64,000 nucleotides of DNA, taken from the NCBI RefSeq assembly GCF_017745275.1, contig NZ_JAGHZS010000001.1, positions 310,001-374,000 on the forward strand. The letters run 5' to 3'. Positions 28,496 to 35,852 of the stretch are shown in pieces. A model generated the notes under the pieces. It worked only from the letters and a program-made list of their open reading frames with translations. It was not told where the DNA came from and ran no database searches. Position numbers and translations under genes: made by a program. This stretch comes from Chitinophaga sp. GTDB lineage: Bacteria > Bacteroidota > Bacteroidia > Chitinophagales > Chitinophagaceae. Position 1 is the stretch's first letter. Every line of letters begins with the position of its first letter.

Positions 28496-29806
28496 ATGCA
28501 ACGTATATTTTCATTACTCGTACTCACGGGCTTACTGCTCACGGGTTGTAAAAACGAACCGATACCTAACCCCAACGCCCCTACGATTGATCAGGTGATA
28601 AAGAATCCCACCATTGCCGATTTAAACAACCTGGTCACCGGCTGCGAAGGTGGTATGCGGCAGGAGTTATCTCTACAGATAGATATCTTAAGCATATTCG
28701 GGCGGGAATACTATCGCTTTTCCGGTTCAGAACCCAGGTGGACAAAGGACCTGGTGGGGAAAGAAGACTTTTCCCTGAATCCAAGTTCTTACTATTGCTT
28801 CAACTATTGGCTATATCGTTACAACGTGGTAAAAAATGCCAACCTGTTACTGACCGGTGTAAAAAACTCTGTTTACCTGTCGAACGACAAACAACGTAAT
28901 GGCTATATTGCTTTTGCCAAAACCATTATGGCGTACCAGCTGCTGATATGCCTGAACCTGACGTATGAAAATGGGATCCGTACAGATGTAGCAGATCCTG
29001 ATAAGCTGGGACCTTTTTTAACGAAAGATGCCGCCTATACTGCCATTGCTCAAATGTTGGAGGATGCGAATACTGCTATGTCAAATGCTGATTTTCTGTT
29101 TCAACTCTCGCCCGGCTTTGATGGCTTTAGTGATGTTGCCGGTTTCCGGAAATTTAATCGTGCGCTGGCGGCCCGTGTAGCTGTTTATCGCCAGAAATGG
29201 ACAGATGCGCTGGGCTTCCTGCAGGCATCCTTTATGAACAAGGGAGAAGGCGCTGATCTGAATACCGGAGTGTATCACATATATGCCGCCGCCAGTGGTG
29301 ATCTGGTCAATGACCTCGTTACCCTGCCAGATGGTATCGCCGAAATAAGATTTGTACAATCCTCCTTTGCGCAGGATATAGATCCGGCAGATAACCGTAT
29401 TAATAAAACATCCCTAAGATCAGCACCTATCACCAAGGATAAACTTACTTCCGATAGGGACTTTGCCTTGTATCCAAAGGAAACCAGCCCGGTTCCGATT
29501 ATACGCAATGAAGAGCTGATACTGATTTATGCAGAAGCCAGTTTGCAAACCAATCACCTCACAGAAGCAGCGGATGCACTCAATCATATCCGTACCGCTC
29601 ATGGGCTGACGGCAAGACATGATTTAGATACAAAAGAGAAACTGCTGGATGAAATGCTGGTGCAGCGCAGGTTTTCACTGTTTGGAGAAGGGCATCGGTT
29701 TATTGATATGCGCCGGTATAACCGCTTGAATACGTTGCCAAATGACCGGCCGAAGGATCATGTGTGGCAACAGTTGCCGCTACCAGCGCAGGATGTGCAG
29801 CAATAA
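28496..29806 (+). CDS. SusD/RagB-like lipoprotein
   Basis: A SusD-type glycan-binding lipoprotein of about 436 residues. The ATG at 28496 gives a compact signal peptide with lipobox LLLTGC. A TTG start further upstream (28475) would overlap the susC stop and is less likely. SusD features include helical TPR-like segments and the C-terminal MLVQRRFSLFGEGHRFIDMR signature. It is shorter than the other SusD proteins in this window. An intrinsic terminator follows at once. Confidence 0.88.
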   Translation: MQRIFSLLVLTGLLLTGCKNEPIPNPNAPTIDQVIKNPTIADLNNLVTGCEGGMRQELSLQIDILSIFGREYYRFSGSEPRWTKDLVGKEDFSLNPSSYYCFNYWLYRYNVVKNANLLLTGVKNSVYLSNDKQRNGYIAFAKTIMAYQLLICLNLTYENGIRTDVADPDKLGPFLTKDAAYTAIAQMLEDANTAMSNADFLFQLSPGFDGFSDVAGFRKFNRALAARVAVYRQKWTDALGFLQASFMNKGEGADLNTGVYHIYAAASGDLVNDLVTLPDGIAEIRFVQSSFAQDIDPADNRINKTSLRSAPITKDKLTSDRDFALYPKETSPVPIIRNEELILIYAEASLQTNHLTEAADALNHIRTAHGLTARHDLDTKEKLLDEMLVQRRFSLFGEGHRFIDMRRYNRLNTLPNDRPKDHVWQQLPLPAQDVQQ

Positions 29807-29827
29807 GTGAAATTAATATGTTAGGGA

Positions 29828-29862
29828 AAAGGCATTAAGGGAAAGACTTAATGCCTTTTTTT
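29828..29862 (+). terminator. Rho-independent terminator of the susC/susD operon
   Basis: A perfect 12-bp stem, AAAGGCATTAAG / CTTAATGCCTTT (29828-29839 and 29847-29858), with a 7-nt loop leads into a T-run. It lies 21 nt after the susD stop. Confidence 0.85.
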
Positions 29863-30043
29863 GTACCTTTAAAAGGTTAACCGTTTTCCCCTGAAGAGGG
29901 CTTTAAATTAAAGCTTAACCCCAGCCAATCATGACAATAAATACTTGCCTATTATCACCGGGATTTTCAGCCGTATTTTATGATGATCTATCAACAAGTA
30001 GTGATAGATGTATTTATTCATTTACGTATTCATTTTCAACGTT
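29863..30043. other. Intergenic stretch between terminator and palindrome
   Basis: A low-complexity AT-rich stretch with a small dyad CTTTAA-A-TTAAAG near 29901. No gene was recognised. With the terminator before it and the palindrome after it, it makes up the 305-nt gap before the HTH/nucleotidyltransferase genes. Confidence 0.5.
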
Positions 30044-30106
30044 AAAGATACGTATTTCTGTTCTTTGTTCGCGAATCGCGAACAAAGAACAGAAATACGT
30101 ATCTTT
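30044..30106. promoter_or_regulatory. Perfect 63-bp palindrome abutting the HTH/nucleotidyltransferase operon
   Basis: Arms 30044-30074 and 30076-30106 are exact reverse complements over 31 nt around one central A. The centre is GTTCGCGA-A-TCGCGAAC. The right arm ends 5 nt before the ATG of the downstream gene and overlaps its likely promoter element. It may be an operator for the HTH protein, an RNA hairpin hiding the start codon, or a mobile palindrome. Confidence 0.92.
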
Positions 30107-30107
30107 G
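30100..30107 (+). promoter_or_regulatory. Possible -7 element TATCTTTG
   Basis: This matches the Bacteroidota -7 consensus TAnnTTTG. It overlaps the last 7 nt of the palindrome and lies 4 nt before the ATG, so the transcript would be leaderless or nearly so. No -33 element at the usual 19-23 nt distance was seen; a TTTG in the left arm is 32 nt away. Confidence 0.4.
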
Positions 30108-30111
30108 AAAT

Positions 30112-30624
30112 ATGAGAGTTCACAATGGTATGCGTCCCCAGGACGTAGTCGTTTTACTAAAGATATTAACCATACAGGGAGACTGGCAGTACCGGGACCT
30201 GTCTGCGGCCCTGTCTATCAGCGTTTCTGAAATAGCGGAGTCGCTGCACCGCAGCTCAGTAGCAGGCCTGATTGATGGACAGAAAAAGAAAGTATATCGC
30301 ACTTCCCTAATGGAATTTATCCAGTATGGATTGCATTATGTCTTTCCACAAGTGCCTGGACAAACCGTAACCGGTATTCCTACTGCTCATTCCCATCCCT
30401 TTTATAAAGCACATTTTTCCAGCGAGTCTAATTATGTATGGGCGGATGATAAGGGCACTATGAGAGGCATGTTGATTGAGCCTTTGCATAAAGGTGTAGT
30501 GCAGGCGGCTAAAGAGGATGCGTTATTATACAAAACATTAGCCAGTATTGATATTATCCGGGTAGGTAAAAACCGGGAAAAAAAACTGGCCATAGAAGAG
30601 CTTAAAAAAATCATACTAATATGA
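30112..30624 (+). CDS. Winged-helix-like protein, candidate antitoxin/repressor of a nucleotidyltransferase pair
   Basis: 170 residues, no signal peptide or membrane segment. The first 70 residues resemble a winged helix-turn-helix (VVVLLKILTIQGDWQYRDLS, then ALSISVSEIAESLHRSSVAG and LIDGQKKKVYRTSLMEFIQ). A second domain follows, with YVFPQVPGQTVTGIPTAHSH and MRGMLIEPLHKGVVQAA, which I regard as a conserved bacterial type without known function. Its TGA overlaps the ATG of the nucleotidyltransferase gene (ATGA), so the two are translationally coupled. By analogy with AbiE-type modules it could repress its own promoter through the upstream palindrome. No biochemical role is visible from sequence alone. 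Confidence 0.65.
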   Translation: MRVHNGMRPQDVVVLLKILTIQGDWQYRDLSAALSISVSEIAESLHRSSVAGLIDGQKKKVYRTSLMEFIQYGLHYVFPQVPGQTVTGIPTAHSHPFYKAHFSSESNYVWADDKGTMRGMLIEPLHKGVVQAAKEDALLYKTLASIDIIRVGKNREKKLAIEELKKIILI

Positions 30625-31319
30625 GCCACAGAGAAAACATCACAAGAATTAAAGCTGTTTATAATGCTTTGGAAGAACTACAACGGGAAGTTGTATTCGT
30701 AGGCGGAGCTACTGTTTCCCTATATGCGGACCGCGCTGGAGAGGAAGTCAGGCCCACCAACGATGTCGATATTCTTATTGAGCTACTCAACTACAATGAT
30801 TACCAACAGCTGGAAAACAAGTTAAGGGCGAAAGGATTTGTGAATGATCATGAATCCCGTATTATCTGTAGATATAAGGTCCAAGGTATTGTAGTGGATG
30901 TGATGCCCACTTCTCCAGACATTCTGGGATTCACCAACAAATGGTATCAGAAAGGCTTTGCCAATGCAGTAGACTATCGGTTGGCTACCAATGAGCAGGA
31001 ACACTATGTCATCCGGCTTTTCTCACCCGAATACTTCATTGCCACCAAACTGGAAGCATTCAATAACAGGGGACAATTTGACGGCAGAACTAGTTCCGAT
31101 TTTGAAGACATCGTTTATTTACTCAATAACCGGACTACTATCTGGCAGGAATTAGCCTGTGCTGAAGAAGATGTAAGGGATTACCTGTTAACCGCCTTTA
31201 CAGCATTAATTAACAATCCTTACCTGGATGAATGGATAAGTGCCAATATGGAGTTCTCTGAAAAAGGACGGGTGGCATTTATTATAGCGCACATAAAACA
31301 GCTCATCGCGTCCAACTAA
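30621..31319 (+). CDS. Nucleotidyltransferase of AbiEii type, candidate toxin
   Basis: 232 residues. It shows the polymerase-beta-like nucleotidyltransferase pattern: a Gly-Gly motif (VGGATVSLYADR, Gly28-Gly29), the metal-binding pair Asp48 and Asp50 (TNDVDILIE) and a third carboxylate at Asp93 (VVDVMPT). Further on, FIATKLEAFNNRGQ and DFEDIVYLLNN are typical of the AbiEii/MenT-like group. AbiEii proteins transfer nucleotides to RNA targets and act in phage defence or growth arrest; that this one does so is inference. It is coupled by a 4-nt overlap to the HTH gene. All catalytic residues are present, so it is probably active. Confidence 0.82.
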   Translation: MSHRENITRIKAVYNALEELQREVVFVGGATVSLYADRAGEEVRPTNDVDILIELLNYNDYQQLENKLRAKGFVNDHESRIICRYKVQGIVVDVMPTSPDILGFTNKWYQKGFANAVDYRLATNEQEHYVIRLFSPEYFIATKLEAFNNRGQFDGRTSSDFEDIVYLLNNRTTIWQELACAEEDVRDYLLTAFTALINNPYLDEWISANMEFSEKGRVAFIIAHIKQLIASN

Positions 31320-31345
31320 AGCACTACAAGCCCAACCAATAAATA

Positions 31346-32080
31346 TCATACTACACCCTTTGTCATCACATACCCCCCTGCCGCTATCACCCCTGCCAAC
31401 GCTGTATTCAAAAAATTCACCACATCATTCCCGATATAACGCCCACGCTCCAACGTAGCACCCAGTAAAGAATCAATTACATTGCCCAATACACCCGCCA
31501 GCCATACTATCAGCACAGCAGCATTTAAGCCAAAGAAAGCACCGTATACCACTGCAATGAGTAACGCGCCGGCAGCGCCCAGCATCGTTCCTTCCAGGCT
31601 GACAACACCATCCAGGCCTTTGGGCTCTTTTTTAAATGTGAGGATATTATAAAAATTACGGCCATATACCATACCTAATTCAGAAGAAAGGGTATCTGCA
31701 GTGGCGGAAGCCAGGCTGGCCGCGAGCATCAGGCACCAGATATACGTATATGACGGATAGCCTAATGCCAATAATCCCATCATTGCCGCTACTCCACCGT
31801 TGGCAAATACCTGTCCGGCGGTACGCTGCTGTGGATGAGGATCTGCGGATACCTGCTTCAGTTGTTTTTTATGTGAAGTAGCTTTTACACCCAGTACAAA
31901 AAAGGTTCCCAACAATACAAGGCCTCCATAGCCTGCTCCCAGCAGCACCAGCAAGGCAACAAAAAATGCCATTACAGCCCCGGGTATCGTGAGTTTGTTG
32001 AGTTTAACACATAAGATGGCTATAGGGATGATGAACATCACCATTACCAGGGTGCCAGAAGAAAAAGAGAGTTGCGTCAT
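31346..32080 (-). CDS. DUF92 family integral membrane protein (VTE6-like)
   Basis: An integral membrane protein of about 244 residues with six or more hydrophobic segments. Conserved DUF92 features include LNKLTIPGAVMAFFVALLV, SLASATADTLSSELGM, and GVVSLEGTMLGAAGA with LERGRYIGNDVVNFLNT. The family includes the plant phytyl-phosphate kinase VTE6; the bacterial role is not established. The frame is open upstream to 32119, but that extension is encoded by a hairpin arm. I take ATG 32080 (MTQLSFSSG) as the start. Confidence 0.85.
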   Translation of the reverse strand: MTQLSFSSGTLVMVMFIIPIAILCVKLNKLTIPGAVMAFFVALLVLLGAGYGGLVLLGTFFVLGVKATSHKKQLKQVSADPHPQQRTAGQVFANGGVAAMMGLLALGYPSYTYIWCLMLAASLASATADTLSSELGMVYGRNFYNILTFKKEPKGLDGVVSLEGTMLGAAGALLIAVVYGAFFGLNAAVLIVWLAGVLGNVIDSLLGATLERGRYIGNDVVNFLNTALAGVIAAGGYVMTKGVV

Positions 32081-32093
32081 GGGACGCAATTTA

Positions 32094-32203
32094 AGCAGAA
32101 AGCAGAAAGCAGAAAGCAAAAAGCTATTGTAGCGGATGACTAAAGCGTATAATATCCGCTACTGTTAATCGCTACAATAGCTTTTTGCTTTATGCTTTCT
32201 GCT
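32094..32203. repeat. Heptad-repeat hairpin element D overlapping the end of the DUF5946 gene
   Basis: The left arm 32094-32134 has one more 7-nt word than the right arm 32170-32203. The 34-nt paired part has one mismatch. Words are AGCAGAA, AGCATAA and AGCAAAA, then the AGCTATTG core and inner TAGCG / CGCTA. An inner dyad AGCGGAT / ATCCGCT sits partly in the loop. The right arm encodes the last residues and stop (EQKA-TAA) of the adjacent minus-strand gene. Confidence 0.88.
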
Positions 32204-32690
32204 CTACAAACGGTGATGCCTTTTCTTTCACCCATTCGTGGTGCAGCGCCCAGCTATCCCATACGGACTTGGCCCATTTGCGGATTGCGGCGTAAAGCGC
32301 ATCATTGGTGCCTGCTTTGAGCACTTCCTGTACCGTGATGGCAGCAGGTTGACCGGGAGGCGTAATGGGCCCCCATTGTTGTTTGGGAATAATACTGTGA
32401 ATATGTTGTACTTGTCTGCCGGTATACCGGAGTTCCAGCGCAAGATAAAGTCCTATCAGTGCATAGGCAGTGGTGATACCTTTAGCTATACCGCCGGCGT
32501 GTTGGGCACTGTAGGCATCTATGGCCAGCTGATGATGGAAATCGGGGTGTTCCAGGGCAAATGTGCGGGCGGAAAGTTGTTGAAAGAGATCCAGGCATTC
32601 ACCGGATGCATTGTATCTGTCGGAGGGGGCGAGTTGCTCGTCTGCCAGGTGCAGGTGACAACCGGGGCAAATAATTTTGTTTCCTGTCAT
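32190..32690 (-). CDS. DUF5946 family protein
   Basis: A soluble protein of 166 residues beginning with a probable metal-binding CPGC (Cys8, Cys11), then SDRYNASGECLDLFQQL, HHQLAIDAYSAQHAG and GLYLALELRYTGRQVQ. These match the DUF5946 family, whose function is unknown. The last codons (GAG CAG AAA GCA TAA) are supplied by a hairpin arm, so the native C-terminus may have been replaced. It is preceded on the minus strand by the MBL-fold gene, with a strong hairpin between. Confidence 0.75.
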   Translation of the reverse strand: MTGNKIICPGCHLHLADEQLAPSDRYNASGECLDLFQQLSARTFALEHPDFHHQLAIDAYSAQHAGGIAKGITTAYALIGLYLALELRYTGRQVQHIHSIIPKQQWGPITPPGQPAAITVQEVLKAGTNDALYAAIRKWAKSVWDSWALHHEWVKEKASPFVEQKA

Positions 32691-32702
32691 AGCTGCGGAA
32701 TT

Positions 32703-32746
32703 GATGCTGGTGTAAAAGTTAAATGTAACGATTTTACACCAGCATC
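32703..32746 (-). terminator. Strong 15-bp hairpin between MBL-fold and DUF5946 genes
   Basis: GATGCTGGTGTAAAA (32703-32717) pairs perfectly with its complement at 32732-32746. Four more pairs (GTTA/TAAC) form in the loop. It would terminate the upstream minus-strand gene, but no T-run follows on that strand, so a processing or mobile role is also possible. Confidence 0.6.
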
Positions 32747-32767
32747 GATGTTAATCCGCCGAAAAGC

Positions 32768-33523
32768 TTATTTGGCGTACCAGTCTCTCAGCCTGACGTC
32801 AATTTTTTTATTGCCGGCATCTACCAGCGATTTAAACTTGCTCACGTCGCTGAATCCATCTTTACCACGGTAGTGGTATGGATATACGATTTTAGGAGCA
32901 AAGGCCAATACTGCATCTGCAGCTTCGGGTACATCCATCGTATAAGGCAGGTTCATACAAACAAAAGCCACATCGATATTTTTCAGGCTACGCATTTCAG
33001 GAATGCCCTGGGTGTCGCCGGAGATATAGATATTCTTTTTGCCGTAGTTCAGTACATACCCGTTGCCTCTGCCTTTGGTGTGCATGGTATTAGGCCCTTC
33101 CGGCAAGTTGTACATAGGAATCGCCAGGATGTCAATACCCGTTTCTTTTTTCTTATCACCGTTTTTCAGCACCACTACATTGGCTTTATCTTCCGCAGGT
33201 ATTTTATCTGCCACTACCTGTGGTACGATGATGATAGTTTTGGCGGTTTTCACGGCTTTCAGCGTAGCGGCGTCGAAATGATCCCCGTGAATATCGGTGA
33301 CCAGGATCAGGTCTGGCGCAGCGAGGCCTTTATATTTTTCAGCACCACCTACCGGATCTACGTAGATAGTGGATTTGCCGGCTGTTAATACCAGGCTGGC
33401 ATGATCAATGGGTTGAATGGTTAACTCCCCGCCGGTAGCGGGAATAACATCTGGCTTTACCCGTTGTGCAAACACCACGGTGGTGGCCAACAGGAAGCAT
33501 AAAGAGAGCATACTGATTTTCAT
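32768..33523 (-). CDS. Exported metallo-beta-lactamase-fold hydrolase, UlaG-like
   Basis: 251 residues with a Sec signal (LLATTVVFAQR). An MBL fold follows: LTIQPIDHASLVLTAGKSTI, YVDPVGGAEKYKGL, then the metal motif VTDIHGDHFDAATL, later YISGDTQGIPEM and IVYPYHYRGKDGF. This fits the UlaG/L-ascorbate-6-phosphate lactonase-like branch often annotated as MBL-fold metal-dependent hydrolase. The periplasmic location makes the lactonase role unlikely; the substrate is unknown. It is divergent from the PAP2 gene. Confidence 0.85.
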   Translation of the reverse strand: MKISMLSLCFLLATTVVFAQRVKPDVIPATGGELTIQPIDHASLVLTAGKSTIYVDPVGGAEKYKGLAAPDLILVTDIHGDHFDAATLKAVKTAKTIIIVPQVVADKIPAEDKANVVVLKNGDKKKETGIDILAIPMYNLPEGPNTMHTKGRGNGYVLNYGKKNIYISGDTQGIPEMRSLKNIDVAFVCMNLPYTMDVPEAADAVLAFAPKIVYPYHYRGKDGFSDVSKFKSLVDAGNKKIDVRLRDWYAK

Positions 33524-33616
33524 ATGAAGTTGATTGTACCTGTTAAAGTTAGCTCGTTTATTCGTCTTTTTTAATAAAATGCTACATTCGTTATTACTCC
33601 AAATTCATTTATGTAG

Positions 33617-34444
33617 ATGAGGTCCGCGCTTATTACCTTTTTACTCTTCGTACTTGCCTGCCCTGCTCACGGGCAATCAGACAGTACCGCTGTGACGGAT
33701 AGCGTTGTTACGCACATACAGGCCACCGATACACTCATCCGTTATCGTATCAATGGGGCTTACCTGGGCAGTATCTGGCAGGACCTGAAGTATACTGTAG
33801 CCAGGCCCGCTCATTGGGAAAAAAGGGACTATATACGGTTGGGTGTGATCACCGGGGCGACAGGTATTTTGCTGGGCAGCGACTACGGCATCAAACAATT
33901 CTTTATACACCATCAAAGTAATTTCGTGACCAGCGTTACGGATCAGATAGAACCCTTCGGCAACGCGTATTCTCCTTACCTGGTGGCGGGTATGTATGTA
34001 GCGGGTGTAATAGCCCATGATCGTAACCTGGAGCATGGCGGGCTGATGGCGGCGAAGTCACTTATTATCTCCACCGTCATTTATGCCACTATTAAAAGTA
34101 TTGTGAGAAGAGGACGGCCTACTTACTACGACTCCCCCTTTACTTTTGAACCACCCTTCTCCAAAGATAAGCAACATACCTCCTTTCCTTCCGGGCATAG
34201 CCTGACGGTAATGACAGTAGCCACCGCCATGGCAGAGTTATACGGCAAAGATCATCCCTGGGTGCCGTGGGTGGCGTATAGTATCGCCGGGCTTACCGGC
34301 ATCACACGGCTATACGAAAATCGTCACTGGAGCAGTGATGTGTTGATTGGATTATCGCTGGGGCATTTTGTGACCAAAAGTATTTTCCGGCATCACCGGG
34401 AGCTGGAACATAAAAAAGCGATGCAGTTACTGACCCTTCATTGA
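33617..34444 (+). CDS. PAP2 superfamily phosphatase
   Basis: 275 residues with an N-terminal signal (CPAHGQ). It carries the three-part phosphatase signature: KSIVRRGRP, FPSGHS and RLYENRHWSSD, so the catalytic His residues are present. Members dephosphorylate lipid phosphates such as undecaprenyl or phosphatidylglycerol phosphate. This one is likely periplasmic or membrane-associated. It converges on the sulfatase gene, with an octamer-word hairpin between. Confidence 0.88.
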   Translation: MRSALITFLLFVLACPAHGQSDSTAVTDSVVTHIQATDTLIRYRINGAYLGSIWQDLKYTVARPAHWEKRDYIRLGVITGATGILLGSDYGIKQFFIHHQSNFVTSVTDQIEPFGNAYSPYLVAGMYVAGVIAHDRNLEHGGLMAAKSLIISTVIYATIKSIVRRGRPTYYDSPFTFEPPFSKDKQHTSFPSGHSLTVMTVATAMAELYGKDHPWVPWVAYSIAGLTGITRLYENRHWSSDVLIGLSLGHFVTKSIFRHHRELEHKKAMQLLTLH

Positions 34445-34446
34445 TT

Positions 34447-34505
34447 CACACAAAGAAGCAAAGGAGCAAAGGAAATAGATCTTTGCGTCATTGCCTCTTT
34501 GCGTG
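34447..34505. repeat. Imperfect hairpin of 8-nt words (element H) between convergent genes
   Basis: The arms 34447-34471 and 34481-34505 pair at 20 of 25 positions with a 9-nt loop. The words are CAAAGAAG and CAAAGGAG on the left and CTTTGCGT-like on the right. Both flanking stop codons lie within 6 nt. It is similar in plan to the heptad hairpins but uses 8-nt words. Confidence 0.65.
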
Positions 34506-34508
34506 CAA

Positions 34509-35843
34509 CTAGTTCGCTGCATTGCCATTATACTTATCCAACAATTGTTCGAGGTCACTTACTTTATCCGGGTACTCCGCCGCTACGTTGGTACGTTCCC
34601 GTACATCCGACTGCAGGTTAAATAATTCGATGTTTTTGGTCCCTGTTGTTTTATCCACGATGCGGCGCAGTTTCCAATCGTCTACACGGATCGCTTCCGG
34701 AGTGCCATTGTTAACGTAATAAATAGGCTGGTGTGCAATATGTTCCTGTTGGCCCGTGAGCAGTCCTGCTACAGATTCTCCGTCCAGTGTTCTGCCGGCT
34801 GGCAGCGGTGCTTTTACCCATTGTGCCAGCGTAGGTAATACGTCCATACTGGTAAATGCATCGGTGATGGTTTTGCCGGCAGGCACATGATTTTTCCAGT
34901 ATACGATGAAAGGTACACGGTGGCCTCCTTCATAAGTTTCTCCTTTCTTACCACGGAAGATACCTGTGCTGCCTACATCCCATGGCTTAATTACGCCGTC
35001 GGCCGACATCCGCGCGGGGTAATCGATCCAGGGACCGTTGTCGCTGCTGAAAATGAAAATGGTATTATCTGCCAGCCCCTGTTTCTCCAACGCTTTCCAG
35101 AGCGCCGCCAGGTTGGTATCTATCTCCTCAATTACATCTCCATACAATCCACCTGCTGATTTTCCCCTGAATCTTTTGGACGCTGCCACCGGCAAGTGCG
35201 GCATGTTGTGCGCCAGGTACAGGAAGAAAGGCTTATCCTTCTTTTGTTGTTGTACATATTTGATGGCTTCCCTGGTGTACAACTCCGTGAGCGACGTATC
35301 TGCCGGACGATAAATTTCCGGTGTTCTGTCGCGGTAGATTTTCAGCACGGTATCTGTTTTCACGTAAGGAGAACGGTAATCGTGGCTGTACAACAACCCG
35401 AAGTAGTGATCAAATCCCTGTGCTACGGGGAAGTTATACGGCTGAATATCTCCCAGGTGCCACTTGCCTATCATGCAGGTATTGTAGCCCACACCTTTCA
35501 GCATTTCTGCGATGGTCACGTCTTCATCCGGCAAGCCGATTTTATAGCCCGGAGGAATGGGGAAATTTAGTTGCGAACGGGTGGGATAACGCCCGGTCAA
35601 CAGGCTTACCCGCGAAGGTGTACAGGATGGTGAGGTGACCATATAGCCCGTTGCCTTCACGCCCTTATCTGCCACGTGATCCAGGAAGGGTGTCCGGATT
35701 TGCGGGTTGCCATAACAACTCAGGTCACTATATCCCATATCGTCTGTGAGCACAAAAATAATGTTAGGGCGCTGCTGTGCATACAACTGATGACTGCCGC
35801 CAATAGAAAGCCCTGCCAGTAAACAATAGAGATACTTCTTCAT
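34509..35843 (-). CDS. Exported sulfatase (type I, formylglycine-dependent)
   Basis: 444 residues with a Sec signal (GGSHQLYAQ). Metal-binding start [20 protein letters not shown] is followed by the modification motif CTPSR at Cys74 with [10 protein letters not shown], so the Cys would be converted to formylglycine. HNMPHLPV and [10 protein letters not shown] match arylsulfatase-type enzymes. It would remove sulfate from glycans imported or bound by the SusC/SusD pair encoded just upstream (9 nt from the SusD gene). An FGE-like gene lies 5.7 kb away. Confidence 0.9.
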   Translation of the reverse strand: MKKYLYCLLAGLSIGGSHQLYAQQRPNIIFVLTDDMGYSDLSCYGNPQIRTPFLDHVADKGVKATGYMVTSPSCTPSRVSLLTGRYPTRSQLNFPIPPGYKIGLPDEDVTIAEMLKGVGYNTCMIGKWHLGDIQPYNFPVAQGFDHYFGLLYSHDYRSPYVKTDTVLKIYRDRTPEIYRPADTSLTELYTREAIKYVQQQKKDKPFFLYLAHNMPHLPVAASKRFRGKSAGGLYGDVIEEIDTNLAALWKALEKQGLADNTIFIFSSDNGPWIDYPARMSADGVIKPWDVGSTGIFRGKKGETYEGGHRVPFIVYWKNHVPAGKTITDAFTSMDVLPTLAQWVKAPLPAGRTLDGESVAGLLTGQQEHIAHQPIYYVNNGTPEAIRVDDWKLRRIVDKTTGTKNIELFNLQSDVRERTNVAAEYPDKVSDLEQLLDKYNGNAAN

Positions 35844-35852
35844 AAATAATTA

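Noticed and set aside
29931..30230. Plus-strand frame of 99 codons overlapping the palindrome and the HTH gene
   Set aside because: It runs through both palindrome arms and overlaps the HTH gene in another frame, with no family resemblance. The HTH gene with its ATGA coupling is the better reading.
32081..32119. N-terminal extension of the DUF92 protein (MLSAFCFLLK...)
   Set aside because: These codons are the translated hairpin arm of element D. A similar peptide would arise from any copy of the element, so the start at 32080 is preferred.
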